In this document: positions 34,373 to 43,858 of the stretch, piece by piece
How the letters are laid out: the number at the start of each line of letters is the position of its first letter
Position numbering within the stretch: the stretch's first letter is position 1
From: Hylemonella gracilis str. Niagara R
Lineage (GTDB): Bacteria > Pseudomonadota > Gammaproteobacteria > Burkholderiales > Burkholderiaceae_C
Reading direction: 5' to 3'
Assembly: GCF_000600295.1 (NCBI RefSeq)
Contig: NZ_JEMG01000001.1
Coordinates: 1,741,165 to 1,805,164 of the forward strand
Length of the DNA: 64,000 nucleotides
Notes under the pieces: generated by a model
The model's database searches: none
What the model saw: the letters and a program-made list of their open reading frames with translations, nothing else
What the model was told of the DNA's origin: nothing
Made by a program: the position numbers and the translations under genes

Positions 34373-35359
34373 ATGAAACGCATTTCCATGATCTTGGCGC
34401 TGCTTGTCGGCCTGGGCCTCTTGATCGCGCCCCAGTTCCTCAAGAGTTACGGCGTCTATCTGCTGACGTACTGGTTGATCTTCATCATTGCCGTCATGGG
34501 CCTGAACCTGACGGTGGGTTATGCCGGGCAGAAATCGCTGGGCCACGCAGCCTTCTTTGGCATCGGCGCCTACACGGCGGCCATCCTCATGAAGGCGGGG
34601 GTGAGCTTTTGGTTCAGTCTGCCCGCGGCGGCGTTGATCTGCTTTGGGGTTGGCCTGATCCTTGGCTTTCCGGCCCTGCGGGTGCAGACCATTTACCTGG
34701 CCTTCGCCACCTTGGGTTTCAACACCGCCATCTGGCTGGTGATGCGCAACGAGGAATGGTTGACCGGTGGCACCTTTGGCATCAACAACATCCCGCGTCC
34801 CGAACTGTTGGGCTGGTCGCTGGAGAACAACCGCACCTACTTTTATTTCACGTTGGTGGTGACCTTGCTGCTGGGCTGGCTGCAGTGGCGACTGCTGCGC
34901 TCGCCCTGGGGCAAGGCCTTCACGGCGCTGCGCGACAACCCCATCCGCGCCGAGAGTCTGGGCGTGCACATCCGCAACTACACGCTGCTGAGCTTTGCGA
35001 TTGGCGCGGCCTACGCTGGCGTGGCGGGCGTGCTGTTCGCGTCCCTGGTGCAGTTCATCGAGCCCGCACCGTTCACGGTGGGGGCCTCGATCATGATGTA
35101 CCTGATGGTCGTGGTCGGTGGCCCGGGCTATTTCCTCGGGCCCGTGGTGGGCGCGGCGGTCGGCGTGCTGCTGCCTGAGTGGTTGCGCTTCGCTCAAGCC
35201 TGGTACCTGTTCGTGTTTGGCACGGCGGTGGTGCTGATGATGATCTGGCTGCCAGACGGGCTGCTCAGCATCCCGGACCGCATCCGGGCCCGGCGGCAGG
35301 CACAGGCGGCTTCGGCCGCGCGCGCCCGGGCCGCCGCCGCGCAAGGAGGCCAGGCATGA
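34373..35359 (+). CDS. livM: Branched-chain-type ABC permease LivM
   Basis: Permease of 328 residues. LivM hallmarks: LNLTVGYAGQKSLGHAAFFGIGAYT, and ALRDNPIRAESLG in the loop that meets the ATPase. Highly hydrophobic, with an Arg/Ala-rich cytoplasmic C-terminus. Stop overlaps the livG ATG by four bases. Confidence 0.93.
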   Translation: MKRISMILALLVGLGLLIAPQFLKSYGVYLLTYWLIFIIAVMGLNLTVGYAGQKSLGHAAFFGIGAYTAAILMKAGVSFWFSLPAAALICFGVGLILGFPALRVQTIYLAFATLGFNTAIWLVMRNEEWLTGGTFGINNIPRPELLGWSLENNRTYFYFTLVVTLLLGWLQWRLLRSPWGKAFTALRDNPIRAESLGVHIRNYTLLSFAIGAAYAGVAGVLFASLVQFIEPAPFTVGASIMMYLMVVVGGPGYFLGPVVGAAVGVLLPEWLRFAQAWYLFVFGTAVVLMMIWLPDGLLSIPDRIRARRQAQAASAARARAAAAQGGQA

Positions 35360-36111
35360 ACGCGTCCTCTCCACCCGTGCTCAAGGTCAGTGGGCTGAAA
35401 AAAGCCTATGGCGCGATCCAGGCCGTCGACGGCGTGAGCTTCGAGGTTCGCGCCGGGGAAATCTTTGGTGTCATCGGCCCCAATGGTTCGGGCAAGACCA
35501 CGATGTTCAACAGTGTGCTCGGGCAAATCAGCCCCGACGCGGGTTCGATCGAGTTGAATGGCCAGTCCATCACCGGACTGTCGCCGCTGGAACTCAACCG
35601 GCGCGGTGTCGGCCGCACCTTCCAGACCTTGCAGGTCTTCGGCAAGATGTCGGTGCGCGACAACCTGCTGGTGGCCGCGCAGGAACACCAAGGCAGCCTG
35701 CTCAGTCGTCTGTTCGCGCCCGGCGATTCAGGCCTGGGCGGCAAGGCCGACGCGCTGATCGATCTGTTCCGCATCCGGCATGTGGCCGAGCAGCCCGCCG
35801 GCAGCCTGAGCTACGGTCAACAAAAGCTGGTGGACATCGCCATGGCCTTCATGAGCGATCCCGACCTGGTGCTGCTGGACGAACCCTGCGCGGGCGTCAA
35901 TCCCAGCCTGGTCGGCGGCATCTCGGTGCTGCTCAAGCAGCTCAACCGCGAGCGCCAGAGTTCCTTCGTCGTGATCGAGCACAACATGGACTTCGTGATG
36001 GATCTGTGCCACCGCATCCTGGTCATGGTCGAGGGCCGCGTGCTGGCCATCGGCACGCCGGACGAAATCCGCGCCAACAAGCAGGTGCTCGACGCCTACC
36101 TGGGGAGTTGA
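35356..36111 (+). CDS. livG: Branched-chain-type ABC ATPase LivG
   Basis: ATPase of 251 residues. Walker A GPNGSGKTT, signature LSYGQQKLVDIA, Walker B LVLLDEP and a switch His (VIEHNMDFVM) are present. The ATG at 35356 overlaps the livM stop. A longer upstream frame lies inside livM and is rejected. Confidence 0.95.
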   Translation: MNASSPPVLKVSGLKKAYGAIQAVDGVSFEVRAGEIFGVIGPNGSGKTTMFNSVLGQISPDAGSIELNGQSITGLSPLELNRRGVGRTFQTLQVFGKMSVRDNLLVAAQEHQGSLLSRLFAPGDSGLGGKADALIDLFRIRHVAEQPAGSLSYGQQKLVDIAMAFMSDPDLVLLDEPCAGVNPSLVGGISVLLKQLNRERQSSFVVIEHNMDFVMDLCHRILVMVEGRVLAIGTPDEIRANKQVLDAYLGS

Positions 36112-36113
36112 CC

Positions 36114-36869
36114 ATGGCCTACAACACTTCTTGCATCGAGTTCCAGGACGTGGTCGCGGGCTACAAGGATTTCATGATCCTCAACCAACTGTCCTTCCAG
36201 GCGCGGCGTGGCGCGATCACGCTGCTGCTCGGCCCCAACGGGGCGGGCAAATCCACCGTGCTCAAGACCTTGTTTGGATTGCTGAAGCCGCGCCAAGGCC
36301 GTATCCTGCTCGATGGCCAAGATGTCACCGGCGCGAGCCCGAAGGATCTGCTGGCGCGCGGCATCGCTTTCGTGCCCCAGGGGCGCAACCTCTTCGGCCA
36401 GCTCACAGTGCACCAGAACCTCGAGCTGGGCGGCATCACCCTGGGCATGAAGGCCACGCACGCGCGCATCCCCGAGGTGCTGGAGTTCTTCCCGCGTGTG
36501 CGCGAGCGCTTGCATTCCCAGGCTTCGGCCCTCTCGGGTGGCGAGCAGAAGCAGCTCGAGATCGGGCGGGCGCTGCTGCTGCGGCCCCGGGTGCTGCTGA
36601 TCGACGAGCCGTCCATTGGCCTGTCGCCCATCGTGGTGCAGGAAGTCTTCAAGCTGCTGCGCCGCCTGGCCGGGCAGGGCACGACGGTGCTGATGGTGGA
36701 GCAGAACGTCAAGAGCGCGCTCAAGGTCTCGGACGAAGCCATCGCGCTGGAATCCGGGCGCCGGGTGCTGCAGCGTCCGGCGGCCGAACTGCTGACCGAT
36801 CCACACATCGAGCGCTTGTTCCTCGGCGGCGCGCACAGCACCGGGGTCGCCGCGCCGGCCGGCGCCTGA
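36114..36869 (+). CDS. livF: Branched-chain-type ABC ATPase LivF
   Basis: Second ATPase, 251 residues. Walker A GPNGAGKST, signature LSGGEQKQLEIGRAL, Walker B VLLIDEP and the LivF-type FPRVRERL phrase are present. It starts two bases after the livG stop and completes the five-gene transporter. Confidence 0.95.
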   Translation: MAYNTSCIEFQDVVAGYKDFMILNQLSFQARRGAITLLLGPNGAGKSTVLKTLFGLLKPRQGRILLDGQDVTGASPKDLLARGIAFVPQGRNLFGQLTVHQNLELGGITLGMKATHARIPEVLEFFPRVRERLHSQASALSGGEQKQLEIGRALLLRPRVLLIDEPSIGLSPIVVQEVFKLLRRLAGQGTTVLMVEQNVKSALKVSDEAIALESGRRVLQRPAAELLTDPHIERLFLGGAHSTGVAAPAGA

Positions 36870-37046
36870 GAACTTGGGGCCGTGGGTTCGGTGCTTGCGC
36901 TCGCATGAGGCGTTACATCAGACCCCGAGCGCTGCGTTCGATGCGCGGCTGGAGGAGAATGCGTGTTTCGGCGCTCCATGCCGCGCCTGACTCGAACCTG
37001 ATGCGCCCGATGTGACCGATGCGCCACCACCCGGATCCCTGATTTC

Positions 37047-38246
37047 ATGCGCCTCGCCTTGCCCGGAGGGACCTTCACGGTCCTGCTCTTGCTGCTCCTG
37101 GGCGCGCAGCCCATCGCCACCGACCTCTACCTGCCTGCCCTGCCCGCGATCACGCGCGACCTGGGCCCGGCCAGCACCAGCCTGACTGTTTTCGCCCTGG
37201 CCTTCGGCATCAGCCAGCTCTTCAGCGGGCCCTTGGCCGACCGTTGGGGCCGTCGGCCGTTGCTGCTGTCGGGTTTGGCGCTCTACGCCGTGGGCGCGCT
37301 GGGCGCGACCTTGGCGGGCAGCATCGCAGTGCTGGCCTGCTGGCGCGCCGTGCAGGGCGTGGCCATGGCGGCCATCCTGATCTGCGCGCGCGCCGCGGTG
37401 CGCGACCGCTACAGCGCGCTGGAAGGTCCGCGTGTGATGGCGCTGGGCCTGTCGGGCTTGGGTGTGGTGGCGCTGCTGGCGCCCTTGCTCGGCGCGTTGA
37501 TGACGCAGTACGCCAGCTGGCGCTGGGCCCTGGCGTGCATGACCGCTTATGCGCTGGTGGTGCTGGCTTGGTGTGCCTTGCGCTTCACCGAGACCCGTCC
37601 TGCCCGCGTACCCGGCCAGCAAGGCAGCGCGCGCGAGGTGCTGCGCAATGCCAACTTCTGGGCTTGGAGCAGCCTCACGGCGGCCACGTACGGGGGCGTC
37701 TTCTGCTTCCTGTTGCTGTCGCCCATGGTTTACGTGGAACGCCTGGGCCTCAGCCCGCTGGCCTATGGCTGGATACCTGCCAGCGGTTCCCTGGTCTACA
37801 CCTTCAGCACGGCCTGGTGCCGCCATCTGCTGCACCGGCGCACGGCGCTGGCCTGCGTGCAGTTGGGGGCGGGTTTCAGCCTGGCGGGCGCTGCTCTGCA
37901 AGTCGTGGGCGCGATGGCGTGGCCGGATCGGGTGGTGCCTCTCCTGCTGGGGCATTGGATTTTCGTGATCGGTCATGGTTTTCACCAGCCGTGCGCGCAG
38001 GCTGGCGCGGTGAGTGACCTTCCACACGCCGCCGGTCGCGCTGTGGCTTGGTCGGGCTTCATCACCATGGCCGTGGCCTTTGCCCTGGGGCAGACCGTGG
38101 CGCATTTCTCCCACGGCGTGGAGGCGGTGGGAGGCCTTCATGGCCCTTTGACCGGCACCTGGCCTGTGGCTTTGCCGATGGCCTTGGCGGCCTTGGGCAT
38201 TGGGCTCATCACCCGCTGCTGGTTGCCGCGCGCACAGTCCGCCTGA
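37047..38246 (+). CDS. Bcr/CflA-family multidrug efflux MFS transporter
   Basis: A 399-residue major facilitator protein with 12 predicted membrane helices. The N-terminus LLLLLLGAQPIATDLYLPALPAI and the motif-A loop ADRWGRRPLLL are typical of the Bcr/CflA drug-proton antiporter group; substrate unknown. A 177-base gap separates it from livF, so it is probably a separate unit. Confidence 0.88.
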   Translation: MRLALPGGTFTVLLLLLLGAQPIATDLYLPALPAITRDLGPASTSLTVFALAFGISQLFSGPLADRWGRRPLLLSGLALYAVGALGATLAGSIAVLACWRAVQGVAMAAILICARAAVRDRYSALEGPRVMALGLSGLGVVALLAPLLGALMTQYASWRWALACMTAYALVVLAWCALRFTETRPARVPGQQGSAREVLRNANFWAWSSLTAATYGGVFCFLLLSPMVYVERLGLSPLAYGWIPASGSLVYTFSTAWCRHLLHRRTALACVQLGAGFSLAGAALQVVGAMAWPDRVVPLLLGHWIFVIGHGFHQPCAQAGAVSDLPHAAGRAVAWSGFITMAVAFALGQTVAHFSHGVEAVGGLHGPLTGTWPVALPMALAALGIGLITRCWLPRAQSA

Positions 38247-38301
38247 AAGCCCTGGGTCCTGGCGAGGTTTCGGGCCGTGCCAAGGCGCGCGGGTGGCGGC
38301 T

Positions 38302-39846
38302 TCAGCGGGAGAGCCGGAAGCTGGCGACCGTTTGCACCAGATCGTTGGCTTGTTCGCGCAAGCCTTGCGCGGCGGCGGCCGACTGTTCGACCAGCGCAGC
38401 ATTCTGTTGCGTCATCTGATCCAGGTGTTGCACGGCCTGGCCGATTTCTCCGAGGGTGTGGGCTTGCGCGGCGCTGGAGCTGGAGATTTCGCTGATGATT
38501 TGCGTGACCTGGTTGACGCTGCGCACCACCTCGCCCATGGTTTCCCCGGTTTCACTGACCAGACGACTGCCGCCGTCCACGCGATCGACGGAGGCAGAGA
38601 TCAGCGCCTTGATCTCGCGCGCGGCTTCGCCCGAGCGCTGAGCCAACAATCGCACTTCACCCGCCACCACGGCGAAACCTCGTCCTTGTTCGCCCGCACG
38701 GGCGGCTTCCACGGCCGCATTCAGCGCCAGGATGTTGGTCTGGAAGGCGATGCCATCGATCACGCCGATGATGTCACCGATCCTGTTGGACGCCTCCTGG
38801 ATGTCACGCATGGTGCGCACCACTTCCCCGACCATGGCGCCGCCTCGATGCGCCACTTGTGAGGCTGCCTGAGCCAGGGCGTCGGCCTGGCGCGCGGCAT
38901 CGGCGTTTTGACGCACCCCATCGCCCAATTGGGCCATGGCCGCGCCAGTTTGCTCCAGGCTGGCGGCGGCCTGTTCGGTGCGGTTCGACAGGTCCTGGTT
39001 GCCCGACGCGATTTCACTGGAGGCCAGCCGCACTTGTTCGGCTGAGCTGCGCACCCCGGCGATGGTGACGGCCAGCCGTTCTTGCATTTCAGACAGACTG
39101 CGACTCAATTCAGCCAGTTCGTCACTGCCCTGGGCCTCGATGCGCCGCGTCAGGTCGCCGTCTGCAATGTGCGCCGTCTGCCGGCGCGCTGATTCGAGCG
39201 GTTGAGTCACCGAGCGGGTGATGAGCAAGGCCACCACCACGCCCAGCACCGAGGCCAGGCTCAGCAGCACGATGATGAGCGCACGTGTCAGGCGAGCCTG
39301 GTCTTCCATCTCGGCGGTGGCCTTGGCCACGCTTTGGTGGGTGTAGTCCGCGTAGGCGTTGATCGCTTCCAGGTAGCTTTCCATGGCCGGGATCAGATCG
39401 CTGGAAATCCCCGCGACCACGTTTTCACCGGCTTCCTTTCTCTTGAGCAGAGCTTCCCGCAGGTCCTGGTAGACCTTGCGTTTCTGGTTGATGATCTCGA
39501 CCAGGCGCACGGCCTCGGGGGGCTGTTCGATGCCGTTGAGTTCCTTTTGCACCGCGTCGATGCGGGCGGAGGTTTCCTTGGATTTGCGGGTGAAGGCCGT
39601 GACGAACACTGGGTCGTTCACGGCCATGCTGACCAGTCGCCGCTGAATGCTGACCTCGGTCAGCCCGGCCCATTGCCGTGAAAGATCAAGCGCATGCATG
39701 TCCACCTCGACCAGACGGTGGATGCGCTCATTGAGCTGGCCGACGCGCAGCACGCCGACGACGGAGGCGCCGATCAGCAGCACCATGACCAGCGCGAAAC
39801 CCGCCAGCACGCGGTTGCGCAGCTTCCAATGATTCAGGAAATGCAT
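38302..39846 (-). CDS. Methyl-accepting chemotaxis protein
   Basis: Chemoreceptor of 514 residues. Membrane helix (about 10-30), four-helix-bundle ligand domain (about 35-190), second helix (about 190-212), HAMP, then a cytoplasmic signalling domain with the conserved tip [22 protein letters not shown]-type sequence. No C-terminal NWETF-like tether is visible (ends VASFRLSR). It could report on the aromatic or cyclic acids handled nearby, but nothing in the ligand domain proves this. Confidence 0.95.
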   Translation of the reverse strand: MHFLNHWKLRNRVLAGFALVMVLLIGASVVGVLRVGQLNERIHRLVEVDMHALDLSRQWAGLTEVSIQRRLVSMAVNDPVFVTAFTRKSKETSARIDAVQKELNGIEQPPEAVRLVEIINQKRKVYQDLREALLKRKEAGENVVAGISSDLIPAMESYLEAINAYADYTHQSVAKATAEMEDQARLTRALIIVLLSLASVLGVVVALLITRSVTQPLESARRQTAHIADGDLTRRIEAQGSDELAELSRSLSEMQERLAVTIAGVRSSAEQVRLASSEIASGNQDLSNRTEQAAASLEQTGAAMAQLGDGVRQNADAARQADALAQAASQVAHRGGAMVGEVVRTMRDIQEASNRIGDIIGVIDGIAFQTNILALNAAVEAARAGEQGRGFAVVAGEVRLLAQRSGEAAREIKALISASVDRVDGGSRLVSETGETMGEVVRSVNQVTQIISEISSSSAAQAHTLGEIGQAVQHLDQMTQQNAALVEQSAAAAQGLREQANDLVQTVASFRLSR

Positions 39847-40127
39847 GGCATGCCCTTCGGAAATTTTTTGGCGGTTGCTTTAACGTGTGCGCTGTGCAGT
39901 CCGAAACAGGCACGCTGGTGGCAAGCGAGAACCAGCATTCAAAATACGGAACGATCATATAGGTCGCCCCTGAAATTTCAATGTCAAATCAAAGTCTTGA
40001 AAATCCCGCTTGATCGGTTGCCCCAGCATGGACCGGACCTGTTGCAAGGTGGTGATCCGACCATCCTGCTGGTCAGACTGGATGCGATGGGATCGCCTGA
40101 AAATTGGATCGCTTAGACTCAAACACC
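39847..40127. other. Divergent intergenic region between chemoreceptor and aroQ
   Basis: About 281 bases without a supported gene and more AT-rich than the surroundings, especially around 39935-40015. It must hold the promoters of both divergent genes. No clear sigma-70 pair or sigma-28 element could be placed with confidence. Confidence 0.5.
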
Positions 40128-40661
40128 ATGAAAACCCTCTACGTCTTCAATGGCCCCAACCTCAACCTGCTGGGCACGCGCGAGCCGAGCATCTACGGCG
40201 CGCAGACCCTGGCCGACGTGCAGGCACTGTGCGAGCGCGCGGCGGCCCAGCACGGACTGAAGCTGGATTTCCGCCAGAGCAACCACGAAGGCGCGCTGAT
40301 CGACTGGCTGCACGAGGCTGGTCGCGCGCAGGCGCAAGGCGCAGCCATTGGCGTGGTGTTCAATGCCGGTGCCTACACGCATACGAGCGTCGCGTTGCAC
40401 GATGCGATCAAGGGTGCGGGCGTGCGCCTCATCGAACTGCACATCAGCAACGTCCATGCGCGCGAGGCCTTCCGCCACCACAGCTACATCAGTCCCGTGG
40501 CTTCGGCCGTGATGGCAGGGTTTGGCGTGGGTGGCTATGCCCTGGCCATCGACGGTCTGGTGATGCAGCATCGCGCCAGCGAGGGCGTGGTGCGCGAAGG
40601 CCGTGCCCTGGAGGCGCCGGCCGCGCAAGAAGGCGTTGCCCGCCTGCCGTCCAAGGACTGA
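40128..40661 (+). CDS. aroQ: Type II 3-dehydroquinate dehydratase
   Basis: Dehydrates 3-dehydroquinate to 3-dehydroshikimate. The 177 residues carry all canonical type II residues: REPSIYG with catalytic Tyr23, NHEG, NAGAYTHTS and ELHISNVHARE with the catalytic His. This is the expected housekeeping enzyme, in contrast to the variant at 22.9-23.4 kb. A C-terminal tail of about 25 residues exceeds the usual length (about 150). The ATG at 40128 matches the family start. Confidence 0.96.
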   Translation: MKTLYVFNGPNLNLLGTREPSIYGAQTLADVQALCERAAAQHGLKLDFRQSNHEGALIDWLHEAGRAQAQGAAIGVVFNAGAYTHTSVALHDAIKGAGVRLIELHISNVHAREAFRHHSYISPVASAVMAGFGVGGYALAIDGLVMQHRASEGVVREGRALEAPAAQEGVARLPSKD

Positions 40662-40680
40662 GCGCCCGGGCACGCCTTGG

Positions 40681-41730
40681 TCAGCGTCGTGCCGACAAGG
40701 TGACGGAAGGCGACACGCCATAGCGTTTGCGGTAAGCCTGCGCGAAACGACCAAGGTGGGTGAAACCGCAATCGAAAGCAATCGCGGCGACGGAGGACGT
40801 ATCCCCGGAGGGCGCGTCATGGGTGTGGCTTTGCGCGGTGCGCAGCAAGGCGTGAGCGCGCTCCAGGCGCAGAGCCTGCAAGTGTTGCATGGGGCTGGTG
40901 CCTCGAAAGCGTTTGAAGGCTTCCAGCAGGGTGCGCGTGGAGGTTCCAGCCGCGGCCGCGATGTCGGCCAGGCGCAGCGCCTCGCCCGCGCGTTCGGCCA
41001 TGCAGCGTTCAGCGCGCAACACGCAGGCCGGCGCGATACCCGTGGCCTGCAGATGGGCGTCGTGTGTGTCCGACCCCCAGCCTTGGCCCTCGTGCAGCAG
41101 GTGCACCAGCAAGCGCTCCATCTCAACGGCCACCAGGGGATGACGCCGAGCCGTGTCCAGCAGGGCGGGCGACCCGGCGATCAGGCGCAATTGCTCCCCC
41201 CAGGCCTGCAAGCCGGGGCGGCGCATATCCAGAGCGCCATGAAAGCGGGCTGCCGCGCCGTCCAGCCCCAGATGGGCCTCGACCATGTGGCGGTCCAGTC
41301 GCAGCACGAACTGTTCGCAGTCGGGTGACAGGTTGGCGAGGAAGGAGTGACCCGGCGCGCAGACGACGCCGGTGGAGGGGCTGGCCGTGAAGGTGCGGCC
41401 CGCGCTGCGCACCTCTGCGTGCCCGCGCAGACAGAACATCAGCAGGTGGTAATCCTCCACCGCCTCCACGTCCACCTGCGTGGGTTGGCCGAAGAAGGCG
41501 ATGGTCCCCAGGCCCAGCTCTCCCAGTCGCACGTAGTCCATGTGCGAACGCGAGGGGCGGCCAGTGCTCGCGCCCAAGGGGCGCAGCTGGTGGGGTTGCA
41601 TGACCCGCGAGATGCGCTCCCGAGCCTCGTCCAGGTCATCGGATTCGAACAGCCGGTGCGCGCGCAGTGCCCGGGGTTCGAAAAGGCCGAAATCGGTGGC
41701 GACGGCTGCGGGACGTGGGGCGAGTTGCAT
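40681..41730 (-). CDS. AraC/XylS-family transcriptional regulator
   Basis: A 349-residue activator with an N-terminal AraC-binding-like domain and a C-terminal double helix-turn-helix (about 245-345; LADIAAAAGTSTRTLLEAFK and IAFDCGFTHLGRFAQAYRKRYG). It resembles regulators of aromatic-acid oxygenase operons such as AndR. Divergent from the ring-hydroxylating oxygenase genes, which it probably activates. Start taken at ATG 41730; there is no clear ribosome-binding site, and a TTG further upstream is possible. Confidence 0.92.
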   Translation of the reverse strand: MQLAPRPAAVATDFGLFEPRALRAHRLFESDDLDEARERISRVMQPHQLRPLGASTGRPSRSHMDYVRLGELGLGTIAFFGQPTQVDVEAVEDYHLLMFCLRGHAEVRSAGRTFTASPSTGVVCAPGHSFLANLSPDCEQFVLRLDRHMVEAHLGLDGAAARFHGALDMRRPGLQAWGEQLRLIAGSPALLDTARRHPLVAVEMERLLVHLLHEGQGWGSDTHDAHLQATGIAPACVLRAERCMAERAGEALRLADIAAAAGTSTRTLLEAFKRFRGTSPMQHLQALRLERAHALLRTAQSHTHDAPSGDTSSVAAIAFDCGFTHLGRFAQAYRKRYGVSPSVTLSARR

Positions 41731-41869
41731 GGCCGGTTCGGTGTTCCAGGTAACAGTCCGGAAGCAGGCAGCAAAGTGCAAGAAGCGCGCCAGGCATCAC
41801 CCACCCTGTTTCACCCAGATCAAGCCCCCGCGTGAAAGCCGCGCGAATTGGACAAGGTGCCGCCCGATC

Positions 41870-41884
41870 TGCGGCAAACGGATA
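41870..41884 (+). promoter_or_regulatory. Candidate XylS-type half-site
   Basis: TGCG-N6-GGATA fits the XylS half-site TGCA-N6-GGNTA at 8 of 9 fixed positions counting the central variation as free. It lies 90 bases upstream of the oxygenase alpha ATG and downstream of the divergent AraC/XylS gene. A second half-site 21 bases upstream is poor, so the call is modest. Confidence 0.4.
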
Positions 41885-41974
41885 GCCGCACGCCGTGGGT
41901 GTTCCAACAATCGGACCATTCCCTACCGCGCCAGCATGACGCGGACTTGGGGTTGAGTCACAAGGAGCACTCTG

Positions 41975-43294
41975 ATGAATGACGTCGTTGACATCGGCGC
42001 ACCGAAAACGGGCGCGAACACGGGGGTGGGAGCCTCGGCGGTGGCCCAAGAGGCCGTGGTGCATTTCCCCCGGGCAGACGGCTCGCGCACGCCCTACAAG
42101 GTGTTCAGCTCGCAAGAGGTCTACGAGCGTGAGCAGGAGCGCATCTACCGTGGCCCGGTCTGGAGCTTCGTGGCCCTGGAGTGCGAGATCCCCAAGCCCG
42201 GTGACTACAAAAGCACCTTCGTGGGCGACACGCCCGTGGTGGTGACGCGCACGCCCGAGGGTGAGCTGGCCTGCTGGGTCAACCGCTGCGCGCACCGCGG
42301 CGCCATGGTCTGCCGCAACGCGCGTGGCAACGCCAAGGAGCACACCTGCGTCTACCACCAGTGGAGTTTCGACTGCAAGGGCAATCTGCAGGGCGTGCCT
42401 TTCCGCCGCGGCAAGGACGGCGCGCCGGGCATGCCGGCCGACTTCAAGCCGGCTGACCATGGTCTCAAGCAGCTGCGCGTGGACAGCTACCAGGGCATCG
42501 TCTTCGCCACCTTCAGCGAACAGACGCCGCCGCTGCCCGAGTACCTGGGTGCGCAAATGCGGCCCTGGGTGGACCGCATCATGCACAAGCCCATCGTCTA
42601 CCTGGGCTGCACGCGGCAATTCGCCAAGAGCAACTGGAAGCTCTATTACGAGAACGTGAAGGACCCCTACCACGCGAGTCTGCTGCACCTCTTCCACACC
42701 ACCTTCAACATATTCCGCGTGGGCATGAAAGCGCGTTCGCTGCCCGACGCCACGCATGGCTTGCACAGCATCATCACGGCGACCAAGCCCAAGGAAGAAA
42801 AGGAAGACACGGCCGACGCCTACAAGCAGCAGGCCATCCGCTCCATGGACGAAGGTTTCCACCTGGAGGACGACTCGGTGCTGGGTTTCGTCTCCGAGTA
42901 CGAGGAAGACTGCACCAACCACATCCAGACCATCTTTCCACAGCTGGTGCTGCAGCAGATCCACAACACCCTGGTCTGCCGCCAGGTGCTGCCCAAGGGG
43001 CCGGACCAGTTCGAGCTGGTGTTCCACTTCTTCGGCTACGCCGATGACACGCCCGAGCTGCGCGCGCTGCGCATCAAGCAGGCCAACCTCGTGGGGCCGG
43101 CGGGGTACATCTCGATGGAAGACACCGAGGCCACGGAGCTGGTGCAGCGCGCCACCCTGCGCGACGGGGATGCCGCGTCCATCATGGCGCTGGGACTGAC
43201 CGACGGTGATGTCGAGCCGCGGCAGGACACCATGATCACCGAGAACCTGATCCGCAAATTCTGGGCGGGTTACCAGAAGCTCATGGGTTATTGA
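41975..43294 (+). CDS. Ring-hydroxylating oxygenase alpha subunit
   Basis: Large subunit (439 residues) of a Rieske non-heme iron aromatic oxygenase. The Rieske cluster motif CAHRG...CVYHQW is at about 103-127; the mononuclear iron and bridging Asp motif is ENVKDPYHASLLH at about 226-238. Overall sequence resembles the terephthalate (TphA2), salicylate 5-hydroxylase and anthranilate (AndAc) group, e.g. YADDTPELRALRIKQANLVG. The exact substrate, an aromatic carboxylic acid, is not decided. GGAG precedes the ATG. No reductase gene is in the window. Confidence 0.92.
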   Translation: MNDVVDIGAPKTGANTGVGASAVAQEAVVHFPRADGSRTPYKVFSSQEVYEREQERIYRGPVWSFVALECEIPKPGDYKSTFVGDTPVVVTRTPEGELACWVNRCAHRGAMVCRNARGNAKEHTCVYHQWSFDCKGNLQGVPFRRGKDGAPGMPADFKPADHGLKQLRVDSYQGIVFATFSEQTPPLPEYLGAQMRPWVDRIMHKPIVYLGCTRQFAKSNWKLYYENVKDPYHASLLHLFHTTFNIFRVGMKARSLPDATHGLHSIITATKPKEEKEDTADAYKQQAIRSMDEGFHLEDDSVLGFVSEYEEDCTNHIQTIFPQLVLQQIHNTLVCRQVLPKGPDQFELVFHFFGYADDTPELRALRIKQANLVGPAGYISMEDTEATELVQRATLRDGDAASIMALGLTDGDVEPRQDTMITENLIRKFWAGYQKLMGY

Positions 43295-43308
43295 GGAGGA
43301 ACGCGACC

Positions 43309-43842
43309 ATGACCCCCATGACGCTCAAGAAACCCGTGGCGAAGACTGCCGCACCTGAGGCGGCGACGCTGGAATCCATCACCCTCTGGTTTGAAATCAG
43401 CCAGCTGCAGGAGCGCTACTGCGCCGCGCTGGACAACAACCGGCTCGAAGACTGGGCAGCCATGTTCACGCCCGACTGCCTCTACGAGATCGTGCCCAAG
43501 GAAAACGCCGACCTGGGTCTGCCCATCGGCCTGATCTACTGTGACAACCAGAAGATGTTGCGGGATCGTGTGCTCTCGCTGCGCCACGCCAACATCTACG
43601 AAGACCACAGCAATCGCCACATGACCTCGGGCCTGACCATCGAGCGCGTCGATGCGGACACCGTGCGGGCCGAGTCCAGCTACGTGGTGATCCAGACCCG
43701 CACCAATGGCGAGTCCTTCGTCTACCAGGCTGGCCGTTACCTGGACGTGGCCGTTCGCACGCCCGAGGGCTGGCGTTACCAGAGCAAACGCGTGATCTAC
43801 GACACCTCGCGTGTGATGACCTTGTTGGCCACTCCCATCTGA
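43309..43842 (+). CDS. Ring-hydroxylating oxygenase beta subunit
   Basis: Small subunit (177 residues) of the oxygenase, cystatin-like fold. The phrase LSLRHANIYEDHSNRHM matches TphA3-type subunits (ALREANIYERH). A GAGGAGG ribosome-binding site lies nine bases before the ATG at 43309; a TTG 18 bases earlier is rejected because the binding site would be inside the gene. Starts 14 bases after the alpha stop. Confidence 0.9.
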   Translation: MTPMTLKKPVAKTAAPEAATLESITLWFEISQLQERYCAALDNNRLEDWAAMFTPDCLYEIVPKENADLGLPIGLIYCDNQKMLRDRVLSLRHANIYEDHSNRHMTSGLTIERVDADTVRAESSYVVIQTRTNGESFVYQAGRYLDVAVRTPEGWRYQSKRVIYDTSRVMTLLATPI

Positions 43843-43858
43843 CGCCGAGGCCTTGACC

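Noticed and set aside
33521-35374. Very long reverse-strand open frame opposite the first livH and livM genes
   Set aside because: It is a GC-bias shadow: His/Gln/Arg/Asp-rich with no recognisable domain, and the forward frame encodes clear permeases.
39847-39890. Possible sigma-28 flagellar promoter before the chemoreceptor (TAAA...CCGA)
   Set aside because: The spacing between the two parts is about two bases too long and the site lies too near the start codon.
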